A stretch of DNA of 64,000 nucleotides, from contig NZ_VIWU01000001.1 in assembly GCF_007994075.1 (NCBI RefSeq), positions 620,001 to 684,000 on the forward strand, written 5' to 3'. Positions within the stretch are counted from its first letter, which is position 1, and the number at the start of each line of letters is the position of its first letter. Under the pieces are notes generated by a model. That model searched no databases. It saw only the letters and a list, made by a program, of their open reading frames with translations, and was not told where the DNA came from. This document shows positions 17,407-25,013 of the stretch, in pieces. This DNA comes from Pseudonocardia hierapolitana (lineage in GTDB: Bacteria; Actinomycetota; Actinomycetes; Mycobacteriales; Pseudonocardiaceae). A program made the translations under genes and the position numbers.

Positions 17407-18780
17407 TCACTCTCCGTCAACAAGCCAGCCGGCGTCAGGAGCCTGCTCGCCACCGTGGCGGGACCCGACGGGGGGCACCGGCCCTGGTGGCGTACCCACG
17501 CGCACGATGTTGCGTCCGGCCTTCTTGGCCGCGTACAGGGCCGTGTCGGCGATCTGGAGCAGGGTGCGCAGGTCGGCGCCCTCGGCAGGTGCGACCGCTC
17601 CGCCGATCGAGACGGTGAGCCCGGACACGGTCAGCGGGCCGTCCGGGGTGGGGATCTCCACCCGCAGGTGGGCCACCCGGCTGCGGATGCGCTCGGCCAC
17701 CGCCTCCAGCTCGACGGCCGCGCCGACCGCCGGACCGGCGAGCAGCACCACGAACTCCTCGCCGCCGAACCGGCCGACGAGGTCGCGCTCGCGGACCTCG
17801 GCGCGCAGCGCTCCTGCCACGGCCGTGAGCACCTGGTCGCCCGCGAGGTGGCCGTGCGTGTCGTTGACCGCCTTGAAGTGGTCCAGGTCGAGCACCAGCA
17901 CCCCGCGCGGACCGTCGGCCCGGCTGCTGCGCTGCAGGAGCCGCTCGGCCTGCGCGTGCCAGGCCACGGCGTTGAGCAGGCCGGTCTTGCCGTCGATGTT
18001 CGCGGCCTCCTCCAGGTGGTGCACCAGCACGGCACGGTGCAGCACCACGAGCGGCGGGAGGGCGAGCAGGACCAGCCACGGGTTGACGACCAGGGCCACC
18101 GCTGTGAGCGCACCGAGCGAGAGGGTGGCGACCTCGAGGAGGTTGTCGTCGAGGCGGCCGAGCACCCGGGCCAGGTCGGGCTGCGGGGCGCTCATCGCGA
18201 TGGCACCGGCGACGAGCCCCGTGTTGATCGTGGTGTAGACGAGGAGCGCGAGCGTGATACCGGGGATCCCGGCGGCGGTCAGCGGCTCCGATCCCGAGCC
18301 GAGGAACCCGATGACCGCTGCGCCGCCGAGACACGCCAGCACGATCGTGGCGGCGCTGTAGACGCTGCGGTAGAGCGGCACGCGCGGCCGTCCGGTGCGC
18401 GCCCACACGTGCATGTGCACCACGACGGCCACCGCTGCCGCGTACACGGGCGGCAGCACGAGCGCGCCGCCGAACGTCCACACCGAGCTGAGGTTGGCGT
18501 GGTTGCCGACCATCACGCGCCTGCGGACCCGCTCGACGCCGAGCGCGATCTCCGTGTGCAGGATCCCCAGCCCTCCGAGCAGGGCGGCGTGCCCCAGCTG
18601 GAACGGCTCCGGCACCGGCATCCGCGCCGCGACGGCGATCACGAGCCCGAGCGCCGTTGCCTCGACGAGGAGCACCGACACCGCGAGCCGGTGCGGCACC
18701 TCCCAGAGCGGCCACCTCCGGATCATCCAGGCACGGACCGCCCGAGCCGCGGGACGGGCTCTCTCGGGATCTGCGGACAT
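17407..18780 (-). CDS. Membrane diguanylate cyclase 2 (GGDEF)
   Basis: 457 residues, closest in this window to cyclase 4. The membrane domain contains NLSSVWTFGGALVLPP; the GGDEF domain has GGEEF near residue 339 preceded by the I-site RERD. Substrate-binding and metal residues (LVLDLDHFKAVNDTHGHLAGDQVL) are intact. The C-terminal 25 residues are Gly/Pro-rich and unique. ATG 18780 (MSADPERARP) is chosen over upstream starts because the promoter hexamers overlap the longer frame. The 467-base gap upstream holds the MRNRDWT micro-ORFs on the opposite strand. Confidence 0.92.
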   Translation of the reverse strand: MSADPERARPAARAVRAWMIRRWPLWEVPHRLAVSVLLVEATALGLVIAVAARMPVPEPFQLGHAALLGGLGILHTEIALGVERVRRRVMVGNHANLSSVWTFGGALVLPPVYAAAVAVVVHMHVWARTGRPRVPLYRSVYSAATIVLACLGGAAVIGFLGSGSEPLTAAGIPGITLALLVYTTINTGLVAGAIAMSAPQPDLARVLGRLDDNLLEVATLSLGALTAVALVVNPWLVLLALPPLVVLHRAVLVHHLEEAANIDGKTGLLNAVAWHAQAERLLQRSSRADGPRGVLVLDLDHFKAVNDTHGHLAGDQVLTAVAGALRAEVRERDLVGRFGGEEFVVLLAGPAVGAAVELEAVAERIRSRVAHLRVEIPTPDGPLTVSGLTVSIGGAVAPAEGADLRTLLQIADTALYAAKKAGRNIVRVGTPPGPVPPVGSRHGGEQAPDAGWLVDGE

Positions 18781-18814
18781 CAGCGCTCTCGGTCGATCCT
18801 CGGCGTCGACACCG

Positions 18815-18843
18815 ACGGTAGTGGAGGACCCTCGTCGTGTCAC
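18815..18843 (-). promoter_or_regulatory. Promoter of diguanylate cyclase 2
   Basis: Minus strand: GTGACA (18843-18838), 17-bp spacer ending in CAC, TACCGT (18820-18815), 35 bases before the ATG at 18780. Confidence 0.6.
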
Positions 18844-18883
18844 CCATTAGGGCGTGGATCCGCCCGTGCCGTGACACAGTGAG

Positions 18884-18913
18884 ATGACGTGATGGTGCAG
18901 ATCGCACTATTCG
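18884..18913 (+). promoter_or_regulatory. Possible promoter for the MRNRDWT micro-ORFs
   Basis: Plus strand: ATGACG (18884-18889), 18-bp spacer ending in CAC, TATTCG (18908-18913). The CAC before the -10 box matches the cyclase promoters. It would give a leader of roughly 130-160 bases before the first micro-ORF. Confidence 0.35.
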
Positions 18914-19045
18914 GCCACCCCGCTGTGTCGCCGCGCACCTGAATGCAGTACCGGCCTGCATCGTCGGGCAAACATTCCGACCGCGATCACGAATACGCGG
19001 CTCCGCGGCTCCGCAGCCCCTCGTCATTCACGGAGGGTGGCGCAA

Positions 19046-19159
19046 ATGGAGTTCGAGATCGGAAGGAGGCACACGCGATGCGCAACCGCGACTGGACCTG
19101 ACCACCCACCCCCACACACCCGAGAAGGAGACGCCATGCGCAACCGCGACTGGACCTGA
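19046..19159 (+). CDS. Possible 37-residue ORF ending in the second MRNRDWT copy
   Basis: ATG 19046 is preceded by GGAGGG at 19032-19037. The frame starts MEFEIGRRHTRC, runs through the first micro-ORF out of phase, then enters the second copy in phase and ends ...GDAMRNRDWT. It may be chance. However, the MRNKSW array also begins with a longer ORF that ends in a copy of the short peptide, so a leader-core precursor should be considered beside independent micro-ORFs. Confidence 0.3.
   Translation: MEFEIGRRHTRCATATGPDHPPPHTREGDAMRNRDWT
19078..19101 (+). CDS. Micro-ORF MRNRDWT, copy 1
   Basis: Seven codons from ATG to TGA, with the near-perfect Shine-Dalgarno AAGGAGG at 19063-19069, eight bases before the start. 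Too short for any homology call. The case rests on the strong ribosome site and the second identical copy 58 bases on. Confidence 0.5.
   Translation: MRNRDWT
19136..19159 (+). CDS. Micro-ORF MRNRDWT, copy 2
   Basis: Identical in all 24 bases to the copy at 19078, with AAGGAG at 19125-19130 five bases upstream. The intervening sequence (C/A-rich, ACCACCCACCCCC-like) resembles the spacers of the MRNKSW array 3.3 kb away, linking the two loci. Confidence 0.5.
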   Translation: MRNRDWT

Positions 19160-19247
19160 ACCGCCGAATAGCACCGAATCCCCGGCGATCGCCGGGTGTG
19201 GCGGGAAGGCGCCGGGGGGACCCGGCGGCGCGCACCACGCCCGGCGA

Positions 19248-20612
19248 TCAGTCCTTTGCGCGCGCCGGGACGCCGGGCCCACGAGCGGCGAGCGGCACGG
19301 ACGAGGGCTGCCCGGACGCCACCGCGATCCGCACCGTGTTGCGACCGCCCCGCTTGGCCTCGTAGAGGGCGGAGTCCGCGGTCTGCAGCAGCGCGGCGAG
19401 GTCGCTGCCCTCGGCCGGGGCCACCGCACCGCCGAGCGAGACGGTCAGGCCGGCGATCACCAGCGGCCCACGCAAGGTCGGCACCTCGAGCCGCAGGTCC
19501 GCCACGCGGGACCGGATCCGCTCGGCCACCACCTCGAGCTCCACCGAGTCGAGCTCCACCGAGCGCCCGCCGGCCGCTGCGCGCCTAGGCAGCACCACGA
19601 ACTCCTCGCCACCCATGCGGCCCACGAGGTCGTGGGCGCGCACCACCCGCCGCACGGCGTCCGCGACAGCCGTCAGCACGTGGTCGCCGACCGCGTGCCC
19701 ATGCGTGTCGTTGACCGCCTTGAAGTGGTCCAGGTCGAGAATCAGAACGCCACCGGCGCGGTCTGCGGGGTCGGCGCCGCCGACGATCCGTTCCGCCTCG
19801 GCGACCCATGTGGCGGCGTTGAGGAGCCCGGTCTTGCCGTCCGTGCTGGCCGCTGCCTCGAGCGGCCGGATCAACGCCGCCCGCAGCACGGCGTACAACG
19901 GGAGCAGCACCAGCGGGAGCAGCACGGGATTCAGAGCGAGCACGATCGCGGTCAGCGCGCCCATGCACAGCATGCCGACCTCGAGCAGGTTCTCGTCCGG
20001 TGGGCCGAACAGCGTGGCCGGGCCTGCGTGCGGGACGCTGAGGGCGACGACGGCGGCGATGAGCCCCGAGTTGACGGCCGTGAACAGGACCATCGCGACG
20101 AGCACCAGCCACAGCGGCTTCTGCTGCGCGCCCACGGACTCGAGGAGTGCTCCGACGGCGATGCAGGCGAGCACCACGGTGGCGACGCTGAACAGCTGGC
20201 GGTGCAGCGGCACCCACCGGCGCCACGCGCGCACCCACAGGTGCAGCGTGATGACGATCGCCACCACCGCGGCGTGGGCACCCGGCAGCACGAGCACCGC
20301 CGCGAACGTCCACACCGAGCTGAGGTCGACGTAAGAGGCGCCGCCCAGCCGCCGCCGTTCCCGCTCGACGCCGACCGCCATCTCGCTGTAGGCGATCCCC
20401 AGCACGCAGAGGGCGCCCCCGGCCCACAGCTCGGCCGCGGTCGGAGCGGGCCCGGTCAGGAAGCCACCGACGAGCAGGGCGACCGCGACCGCCTCGACGA
20501 GCAGCACGGCGCCGAGCAACAGCCGCGGCAACTGCCACAGCGGCCACCGGTGCGGGGCGCAACCACCCGTACGCACATGTTCACCGGAGAGGGGTGGTCG
20601 CTCCGGAACCAT
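19248..20612 (-). CDS. Membrane diguanylate cyclase 3 (GGDEF)
   Basis: 454 residues and the most divergent of the four paralogs. The membrane domain keeps DLSSVWTFAAVLVLPG; GGEEF near residue 334 follows I-site RAHD. A short insertion (RRAAAGGRSVELDSVELE) sits just after the catalytic loop. ATG 20612 has GGGAG five bases upstream. Unlike the other three it lacks a clear TGACA-type promoter and starts 69 bases after cyclase 4, so it may be transcribed with it. Confidence 0.92.
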   Translation of the reverse strand: MVPERPPLSGEHVRTGGCAPHRWPLWQLPRLLLGAVLLVEAVAVALLVGGFLTGPAPTAAELWAGGALCVLGIAYSEMAVGVERERRRLGGASYVDLSSVWTFAAVLVLPGAHAAVVAIVITLHLWVRAWRRWVPLHRQLFSVATVVLACIAVGALLESVGAQQKPLWLVLVAMVLFTAVNSGLIAAVVALSVPHAGPATLFGPPDENLLEVGMLCMGALTAIVLALNPVLLPLVLLPLYAVLRAALIRPLEAAASTDGKTGLLNAATWVAEAERIVGGADPADRAGGVLILDLDHFKAVNDTHGHAVGDHVLTAVADAVRRVVRAHDLVGRMGGEEFVVLPRRAAAGGRSVELDSVELEVVAERIRSRVADLRLEVPTLRGPLVIAGLTVSLGGAVAPAEGSDLAALLQTADSALYEAKRGGRNTVRIAVASGQPSSVPLAARGPGVPARAKD

Positions 20613-20681
20613 CGCACTCCCGATTGTGTCGGCGGCAGTACGGAGCGTAATGCAGGGCACAAGGGGCCGACCGTTCGTGCG

Positions 20682-22085
20682 TCAGTCCCCGGCGTTGCTG
20701 TGGAGCGTGGGGGGCTCGACCGGAGTCGACGGGTCCGTGTGCAGCGGCAGGAGCGCGGGCCGGTCGGACGTCGCGTTGCCCATCCGAACGGCGTTGCGCC
20801 CCGCCCCCTTGGCCGCGTACAGCGCCCGGTCTGCGACCTCGAGGAGGTCGCGCAGCTCCGCGCCGCCGTCCGGCATGACCGCGCACCCGACCGACACGCT
20901 CAGCCCTCGCACCGTCAGCGGCCCGTCCGGTGTGGGGATCTCGACGCGCAGGTCGGCGACGCGCCGCCGGATCCGCTCGGCCACGGCTTCGATCTCGGCC
21001 GGGCCCCGTCCGCCCAGCCCGGCCAGCATCACGACGAACTCCTCGCCGCCGAACCGCCCGACGAGATCGCGCTCCCTGACCTCGTCCCGCAGCACGCCGG
21101 CCACCGCGGTCAGCACCTGGTCGCCCGCCAGGTGGCCGTGGGTGTCGTTCACGGCCTTGAAGTGGTCCAGGTCCAGCACCAGGACGCCGGGCGGACCGTC
21201 ACGGCGCTTCGTCCGCTGCAGCGCGCGCTCGGCCTGCACGTGCCAGGCGACGGCGTTGAGCAGGCCCGTCTTGCCGTCGGTGTTCGCGGCCTCTTCCAGG
21301 TGCTTGACGAGAACGGCGCGGTGCAGCACCAGCAAGGGGGGCAGTACGAAGACGATGAGGACCGGGTTGATCGCCAGCGCTACCGCGGTGATCGCCCCGA
21401 GCGACAGGGTGGCCAACTCGAGCAGGTTGTCGTCCCACCGCCCGAGCACCTTGCCGATGTCGGGTTGCGGGCTACTCACCGCGACCGCGCCCGCGACGAG
21501 TGCGCTGTTCACCGTCGTGTAGACGAGGATCGCCGCCCCGAGCAGGAGCACACCCGGGACGTCGTCCACACCGGTGACCCCGCCGTCGCGATACGCACCC
21601 ACCACCGCGCTCGCGGCGAGGCAGGCCAGAACGATCGTGGCGGTGCTGAACGCATGCCGGTATATCGGAACCCGCGGGCGCCAGGAACGCCACCAGAGGT
21701 GGGTGAAAACGATTGTCGCAACGCCGGCGGCGAGCGCGGGGGGCAGAAGAACCGCACCCGCGAACGTCCACACCGAACTCAGATCGACGTGCAACGTCTC
21801 GGCAATGCGACGGCGAGTCCGCTCGACCCGCATGGCGACTTCGGAGTGCATGATCCCGAAGGCGCACAACATCGAGCCGAAGATGATCGATGTGCGATCG
21901 AATTCCGCCGGCCTCACCGCGAAGGCCGTCAGGACGACCGCGGTCAGTTCCACGAGCAGCACAGGTACGACCAGCCGACGCGGAATGCCCCAGATGGCCC
22001 ATTGTGCGAGCCGCCAAGCAGCGCTGCCGGTAGCAGCGCTGCCGCCACCGGTCGAGGCAGCGTCCTGGCGCGTGCCCCTAGACAT
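20682..22085 (-). CDS. Membrane diguanylate cyclase 4 (GGDEF)
   Basis: 467 residues: membrane domain with DLSSVWTFAGAVLLPPALAA, GGEEF near residue 346 with I-site RERD, and a unique C-terminal tail of about 25 residues. The signature LDLDHFKAVNDTHGHLAGDQV is identical to cyclase 2, pointing to fairly recent duplication. Its start faces the MRNKSW array, which begins about 270 bases away on the other strand. Confidence 0.93.
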   Translation of the reverse strand: MSRGTRQDAASTGGGSAATGSAAWRLAQWAIWGIPRRLVVPVLLVELTAVVLTAFAVRPAEFDRTSIIFGSMLCAFGIMHSEVAMRVERTRRRIAETLHVDLSSVWTFAGAVLLPPALAAGVATIVFTHLWWRSWRPRVPIYRHAFSTATIVLACLAASAVVGAYRDGGVTGVDDVPGVLLLGAAILVYTTVNSALVAGAVAVSSPQPDIGKVLGRWDDNLLELATLSLGAITAVALAINPVLIVFVLPPLLVLHRAVLVKHLEEAANTDGKTGLLNAVAWHVQAERALQRTKRRDGPPGVLVLDLDHFKAVNDTHGHLAGDQVLTAVAGVLRDEVRERDLVGRFGGEEFVVMLAGLGGRGPAEIEAVAERIRRRVADLRVEIPTPDGPLTVRGLSVSVGCAVMPDGGAELRDLLEVADRALYAAKGAGRNAVRMGNATSDRPALLPLHTDPSTPVEPPTLHSNAGD

Positions 22086-22120
22086 TCATACTCTCAGCCA
22101 TCCCTCTATCGAGGGAAGCG

Positions 22121-22149
22121 AGGCTAGTGGACCCGCGCGGGACTGTCAC
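22121..22149 (-). promoter_or_regulatory. Promoter of diguanylate cyclase 4
   Basis: Minus strand: GTGACA (22149-22144), 17-bp spacer ending in CAC, TAGCCT (22126-22121), 36 bases before the ATG at 22085. The -10 hexamer and the bases around it are identical to the cyclase 1 promoter. Confidence 0.6.
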
Positions 22150-22227
22150 GGGTCACAGCTCACCCACCCGCGGCAGCCGTGACGCAGGCCATGAACCGGA
22201 CGGCCTCGGCTGCAGGAGGAGGTAGCA

Positions 22228-22374
22228 ATGCCGCCCGCAACCGTCATGGGGAGTGCGTCGCCCACTCACTTCGGGGACGGAGATTCCCTCGCTCCCGTCA
22301 CAGGGGCCGCCAGACCACCCGTTTCCCTCGGCGAGCACGGGAGGAGGTGTGCCGTGCGCAACAAGAGCTGGTGA
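22228..22374 (+). CDS. Possible 48-residue ORF ending in the first MRNKSW copy
   Basis: ATG 22228 has the very strong ribosome site AGGAGGAGG five bases upstream. The frame (MPPATVMGSASPTHFGDGDS...) stays open for 42 codons and then runs in phase through the first micro-ORF, ending RRCAVRNKSW. No homology is recognised. It could be a leader-containing precursor whose C-terminus is the same peptide as the micro-ORFs, or a chance overlap. Confidence 0.4.
   Translation: MPPATVMGSASPTHFGDGDSLAPVTGAARPPVSLGEHGRRCAVRNKSW
22354..22374 (+). CDS. Micro-ORF MRNKSW, copy 1
   Basis: GTG start, five further codons, TGA stop. The ribosome site GGAGGAGG differs from the later copies, and the flanking sequence is unrelated to the repeat spacer, yet all 21 coding bases match the other ten copies. 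Confidence 0.5.
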   Translation: MRNKSW

Positions 22375-22420
22375 ATTCGCCGACGACGACCTGACCGACC
22401 GCCGACGAAGGAGACCCACG

Positions 22421-22441
22421 GTGCGCAACAAGAGCTGGTGA
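22421..22441 (+). CDS. Micro-ORF MRNKSW, copy 2
   Basis: Starts 67 bases after copy 1. The upstream spacer is diverged (GCCGACGACGACC) but the 12 bases before the start, including AAGGAGACCCACG, match the standard unit. Confidence 0.5.
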   Translation: MRNKSW

Positions 22442-22961
22442 CCACCCACAACAACCCCACCACCCACCGACCAAGGAGACCCACGGTGCGCAACAAGAGC
22501 TGGTGACCACCCACAACAACCCCACCACCCACCGACCAAGGAGACCCACGGTGCGCAACAAGAGCTGGTGACCACCCACAACAACCCCACCACCCACCGA
22601 CCAAGGAGACCCACGGTGCGCAACAAGAGCTGGTGACCACCCACAACAACCCCACCACCCACCGACCAAGGAGACCCACGGTGCGCAACAAGAGCTGGTG
22701 ACCACCCACAACAACCCCACCACCCACCGACCAAGGAGACCCACGGTGCGCAACAAGAGCTGGTGACCACCCACAACAACCCCACCACCCACCGACCAAG
22801 GAGACCCACGGTGCGCAACAAGAGCTGGTGACCACCCACAACAACCCCACCACCCACCGACCAAGGAGACCCACGGTGCGCAACAAGAGCTGGTGACCAC
22901 CCACAACAACCCCACCACCCACCGACCAAGGAGACCCACGGTGCGCAACAAGAGCTGGTGA
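22442..22961 (+). repeat. Eight perfect 65-bp tandem repeats, each carrying a MRNKSW micro-ORF (copies 3-10)
   Basis: Each 65-base unit is a C/A-rich spacer, the Shine-Dalgarno AAGGAGA, CCCACG, then a 21-base ORF starting with GTG and ending in TGA. Starts are at 22486, 22551, 22616, 22681, 22746, 22811, 22876 and 22941, exactly 65 bases apart. Spacers and ORFs are identical across the block, which implies recent expansion or gene conversion. Because 65 is not a multiple of three the units are not in one frame; each must be initiated separately. Hydrophilic Arg/Asn/Lys/Ser residues end in a C-terminal Trp. Confidence 0.85.
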
Positions 22962-23006
22962 CCACCCACCGACGGCCCGTCCGACCACCGACCGAAGGAG
23001 ATTCAG

Positions 23007-23027
23007 GTGCGCAACAAGAGCTGGTGA
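23007..23027 (+). CDS. Micro-ORF MRNKSW, copy 11
   Basis: Last copy, 66 bases after copy 10. Its spacer is diverged and the ribosome site is GAAGGAG followed by ATTCAG, but the coding bases are unchanged. It ends 52 bases before the convergent MFS gene; no terminator hairpin is evident between them. Confidence 0.5.
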   Translation: MRNKSW

Positions 23028-23079
23028 CGAAGCCAGGACCCTGATTCGGCCGCAGACCGTGCCGGGACCGGCAGCAGCT

Positions 23080-24330
23080 TCAGCGCTGGCGCGCCGGCGC
23101 GACGCCGAGCTGCATCGCGGGCGTGGTGGCGTTCGCGCGATGCCATGCCACGGCACCACCGGCCGACAACACCGCCCCGAGCACCCCGGCCACCGCCACA
23201 GCGGTGGCGGGATCCGACGCCTCGGCGAGCAGGCCTCCGAGGAGCACCGCGGCACCCTGGGCCGCGATGATCCCGGACGCGGCGACCCCGATCGCGCGGC
23301 CGCGACCCCCGTCCGGGGTGGCGCGGACGAAGCTCGCCTGCGTCTGCAGCAGGTAAGCGGTGGAGAGCATCCCGGACACCGCCCACAGGAGGAGGGTGAG
23401 CGGGACGCCCGGGCGCAGGATGCAGAGCGCCAGCGGAACTCCGGCCGCAACGGCCATGAGTCCGACGAGCCGTGCCCTCGTCTCGGCGGGGACGAACCGC
23501 ACGAACAGCCATGCGCCGAGCACGCTGCCCAGCGGGTCGGCCGCCATGAGGAGCCCGACGACGGCCGGGCCGGCACCGAGCTGGGCGGCGTACGGGGCGG
23601 CGAGCGCCTCCGGCACGACGTACCAGCCGACGAGCCACGCGAGCAGCACGAGCGCGCGGCGTCGCCGGTCGGTGGCGATCTCGGCGAGCCCTGTGCCGAT
23701 GCCGCGCAGCCCTCCGATCGCGTGGTCGGGTCCGGGCGCGGGGGCGGGGGCCGGCCGATCGGCCACGCCGATGCGCAGCACCACGGCCGACAGCGCGAAC
23801 GACACGGCGTTGCCCAGAAGCGCGATGCCAGGACTCACGGCCGCGACGAGCAGGCCACCGGTGGCGAAGCCGACCAGCTGTGCGGTCTGGCTGGTGATCT
23901 GGCGGACGGCGAGGCCGCGCTCGTAGAGCTCGCCCTGGAGGATCTCGGGGTAGAGCGCGCCCTGCGCCGCGGTGTGGGGCGAGCCGAGGAGCACGACGCC
24001 GACGAGGACGGTGCAGAGCGCCCACAGGGGCAGGTCGGGGATCGCCATCACGGCGACGAGGACCGCCCGCCCGACGTCCGAGACGATCATGACCTCGCGA
24101 CGGCGGTAGCGGTCGGCGAGCCCGGACAGCAACACGCCTCCGAGCAGCGCGGGCAAGAAGGTCAGGGCGTATGCGACGGCCGCCCACACGGCCGAACCGG
24201 TGCGGCCGTACACGAGCACCGCGAGCGCGACGCGTGCGAGCTGGTCGCCCGCGATCGAGAACAGCTCAGCCGCCCACACCACCCGGAATTCGGGCGCGCG
24301 GAACACCGCGCCGAGTCCGCTACCCACCAT
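23080..24330 (-). CDS. MFS transporter (enterobactin exporter-like/DUF894 type)
   Basis: 416 residues with about twelve hydrophobic segments. The start FRVVWAAELFSIAGDQLARVALAVLVYGRTGSAVWAAVAYALTFLP and the cytoplasmic loop GLADRYRRREVMIVSDVGRA are characteristic of this MFS group, which includes siderophore and drug exporters. Substrate unknown. The gene is the only transporter beside the micro-ORF array and converges on it, so export of a peptide product is conceivable but unsupported by motif. ATG 24330. The 216 bases upstream hold only a TAAGGGGGCCCTTCA near-palindrome (24501-24515), possibly a dispersed repeat or the HIT-gene terminator. Confidence 0.88.
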   Translation of the reverse strand: MVGSGLGAVFRAPEFRVVWAAELFSIAGDQLARVALAVLVYGRTGSAVWAAVAYALTFLPALLGGVLLSGLADRYRRREVMIVSDVGRAVLVAVMAIPDLPLWALCTVLVGVVLLGSPHTAAQGALYPEILQGELYERGLAVRQITSQTAQLVGFATGGLLVAAVSPGIALLGNAVSFALSAVVLRIGVADRPAPAPAPGPDHAIGGLRGIGTGLAEIATDRRRRALVLLAWLVGWYVVPEALAAPYAAQLGAGPAVVGLLMAADPLGSVLGAWLFVRFVPAETRARLVGLMAVAAGVPLALCILRPGVPLTLLLWAVSGMLSTAYLLQTQASFVRATPDGGRGRAIGVAASGIIAAQGAAVLLGGLLAEASDPATAVAVAGVLGAVLSAGGAVAWHRANATTPAMQLGVAPARQR

Positions 24331-24546
24331 GCGGTCGTTCCCCCCTCGACCTGGTGTCCCTCGCCGACTGGCTCGTTCGGTCTAACCCACCGTAAATGAT
24401 CATGCGCGGTGCGTGTCGTCCGATCGGCATGCTGCCCGGTGTCCCCCACCCGTCGCAACAATGCCTCCGCTCCGTCACCCGTGACGCCACCCGAGGGCGG
24501 TAAGGGGGCCCTTCACGTCACGCAGAGCGACCGGTTCCGGCGAACC

Positions 24547-24972
24547 TCAGGACGCCACGTGCTCGCCGTGGCCCGCAGCGCGCAGGGCCGACCGGAGCTT
24601 CTCGGCGTGCTCCTCCTGCTCCTGCGCCTCCACCGACGGCGCCGCGTTCCCGAAGTCGAAGGCACCCATGTCCCACGCGGGGAACACGTGGACGTGCAGG
24701 TGCGGCACCTCGAAGCCGGCGACGATCAGGCCGACCCGCGGCGGCTGCCAGACCTCGCGGACGGCCGCGCCCACCGTCTGCGCGACGGAGGTGAGGTGAG
24801 CGAGGAGGCCCGGTTCGGCGTCGACCCAGTGGTCGACCTCCGCGCGGGGGACCACGAGCGTGTGGCCGGGACCGAGCGGGTTGATCGACAGGAAGCCGAC
24901 GGCGCGATCGTCGGACCAGACGAAACGTCCGGGCAGTTCGCCGTCGATGATCCGGGTGAAGAGGGTGCTCAT
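24547..24972 (-). CDS. HIT-family nucleotide-binding hydrolase
   Basis: 141 residues with the histidine triad HLHVHVF (near residue 95) and the N-terminal TLFTRIIDGELPGRFVWSDD typical of HIT/HINT proteins, which cleave nucleoside phosphoramidates or dinucleotides. The last 45 residues are a Glu/Gln-rich helix. ATG 24972 is the natural start. It is divergent from the PPOX gene, with 41 bases between. Confidence 0.92.
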   Translation of the reverse strand: MSTLFTRIIDGELPGRFVWSDDRAVGFLSINPLGPGHTLVVPRAEVDHWVDAEPGLLAHLTSVAQTVGAAVREVWQPPRVGLIVAGFEVPHLHVHVFPAWDMGAFDFGNAAPSVEAQEQEEHAEKLRSALRAAGHGEHVAS

Positions 24973-25013
24973 CGTCGGCAAGGGTATCGGTGGTCCCACT
25001 ACGCTCGGAGGCC

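Noticed and set aside
22442..22961. Regular repeats resembling a CRISPR array
   Set aside because: Spacers are identical in every unit, the repeat is not palindromic, and no cas gene is present.
22153..23576. Continuous minus-strand frames across the micro-ORF array, with repeated Trp/Gly/Val-rich protein
   Set aside because: The frames are open only because the C/A-rich 65-bp repeat has no stop on that strand; they change phase with each unit, lack a ribosome site and run into the MFS gene in a wrong frame.
24501..24515. TAAGGGGGCCCTTCA near-palindrome between the HIT and MFS genes
   Set aside because: Too short and imperfect to call a terminator; could be a dispersed repeat, but only one copy was noticed here.
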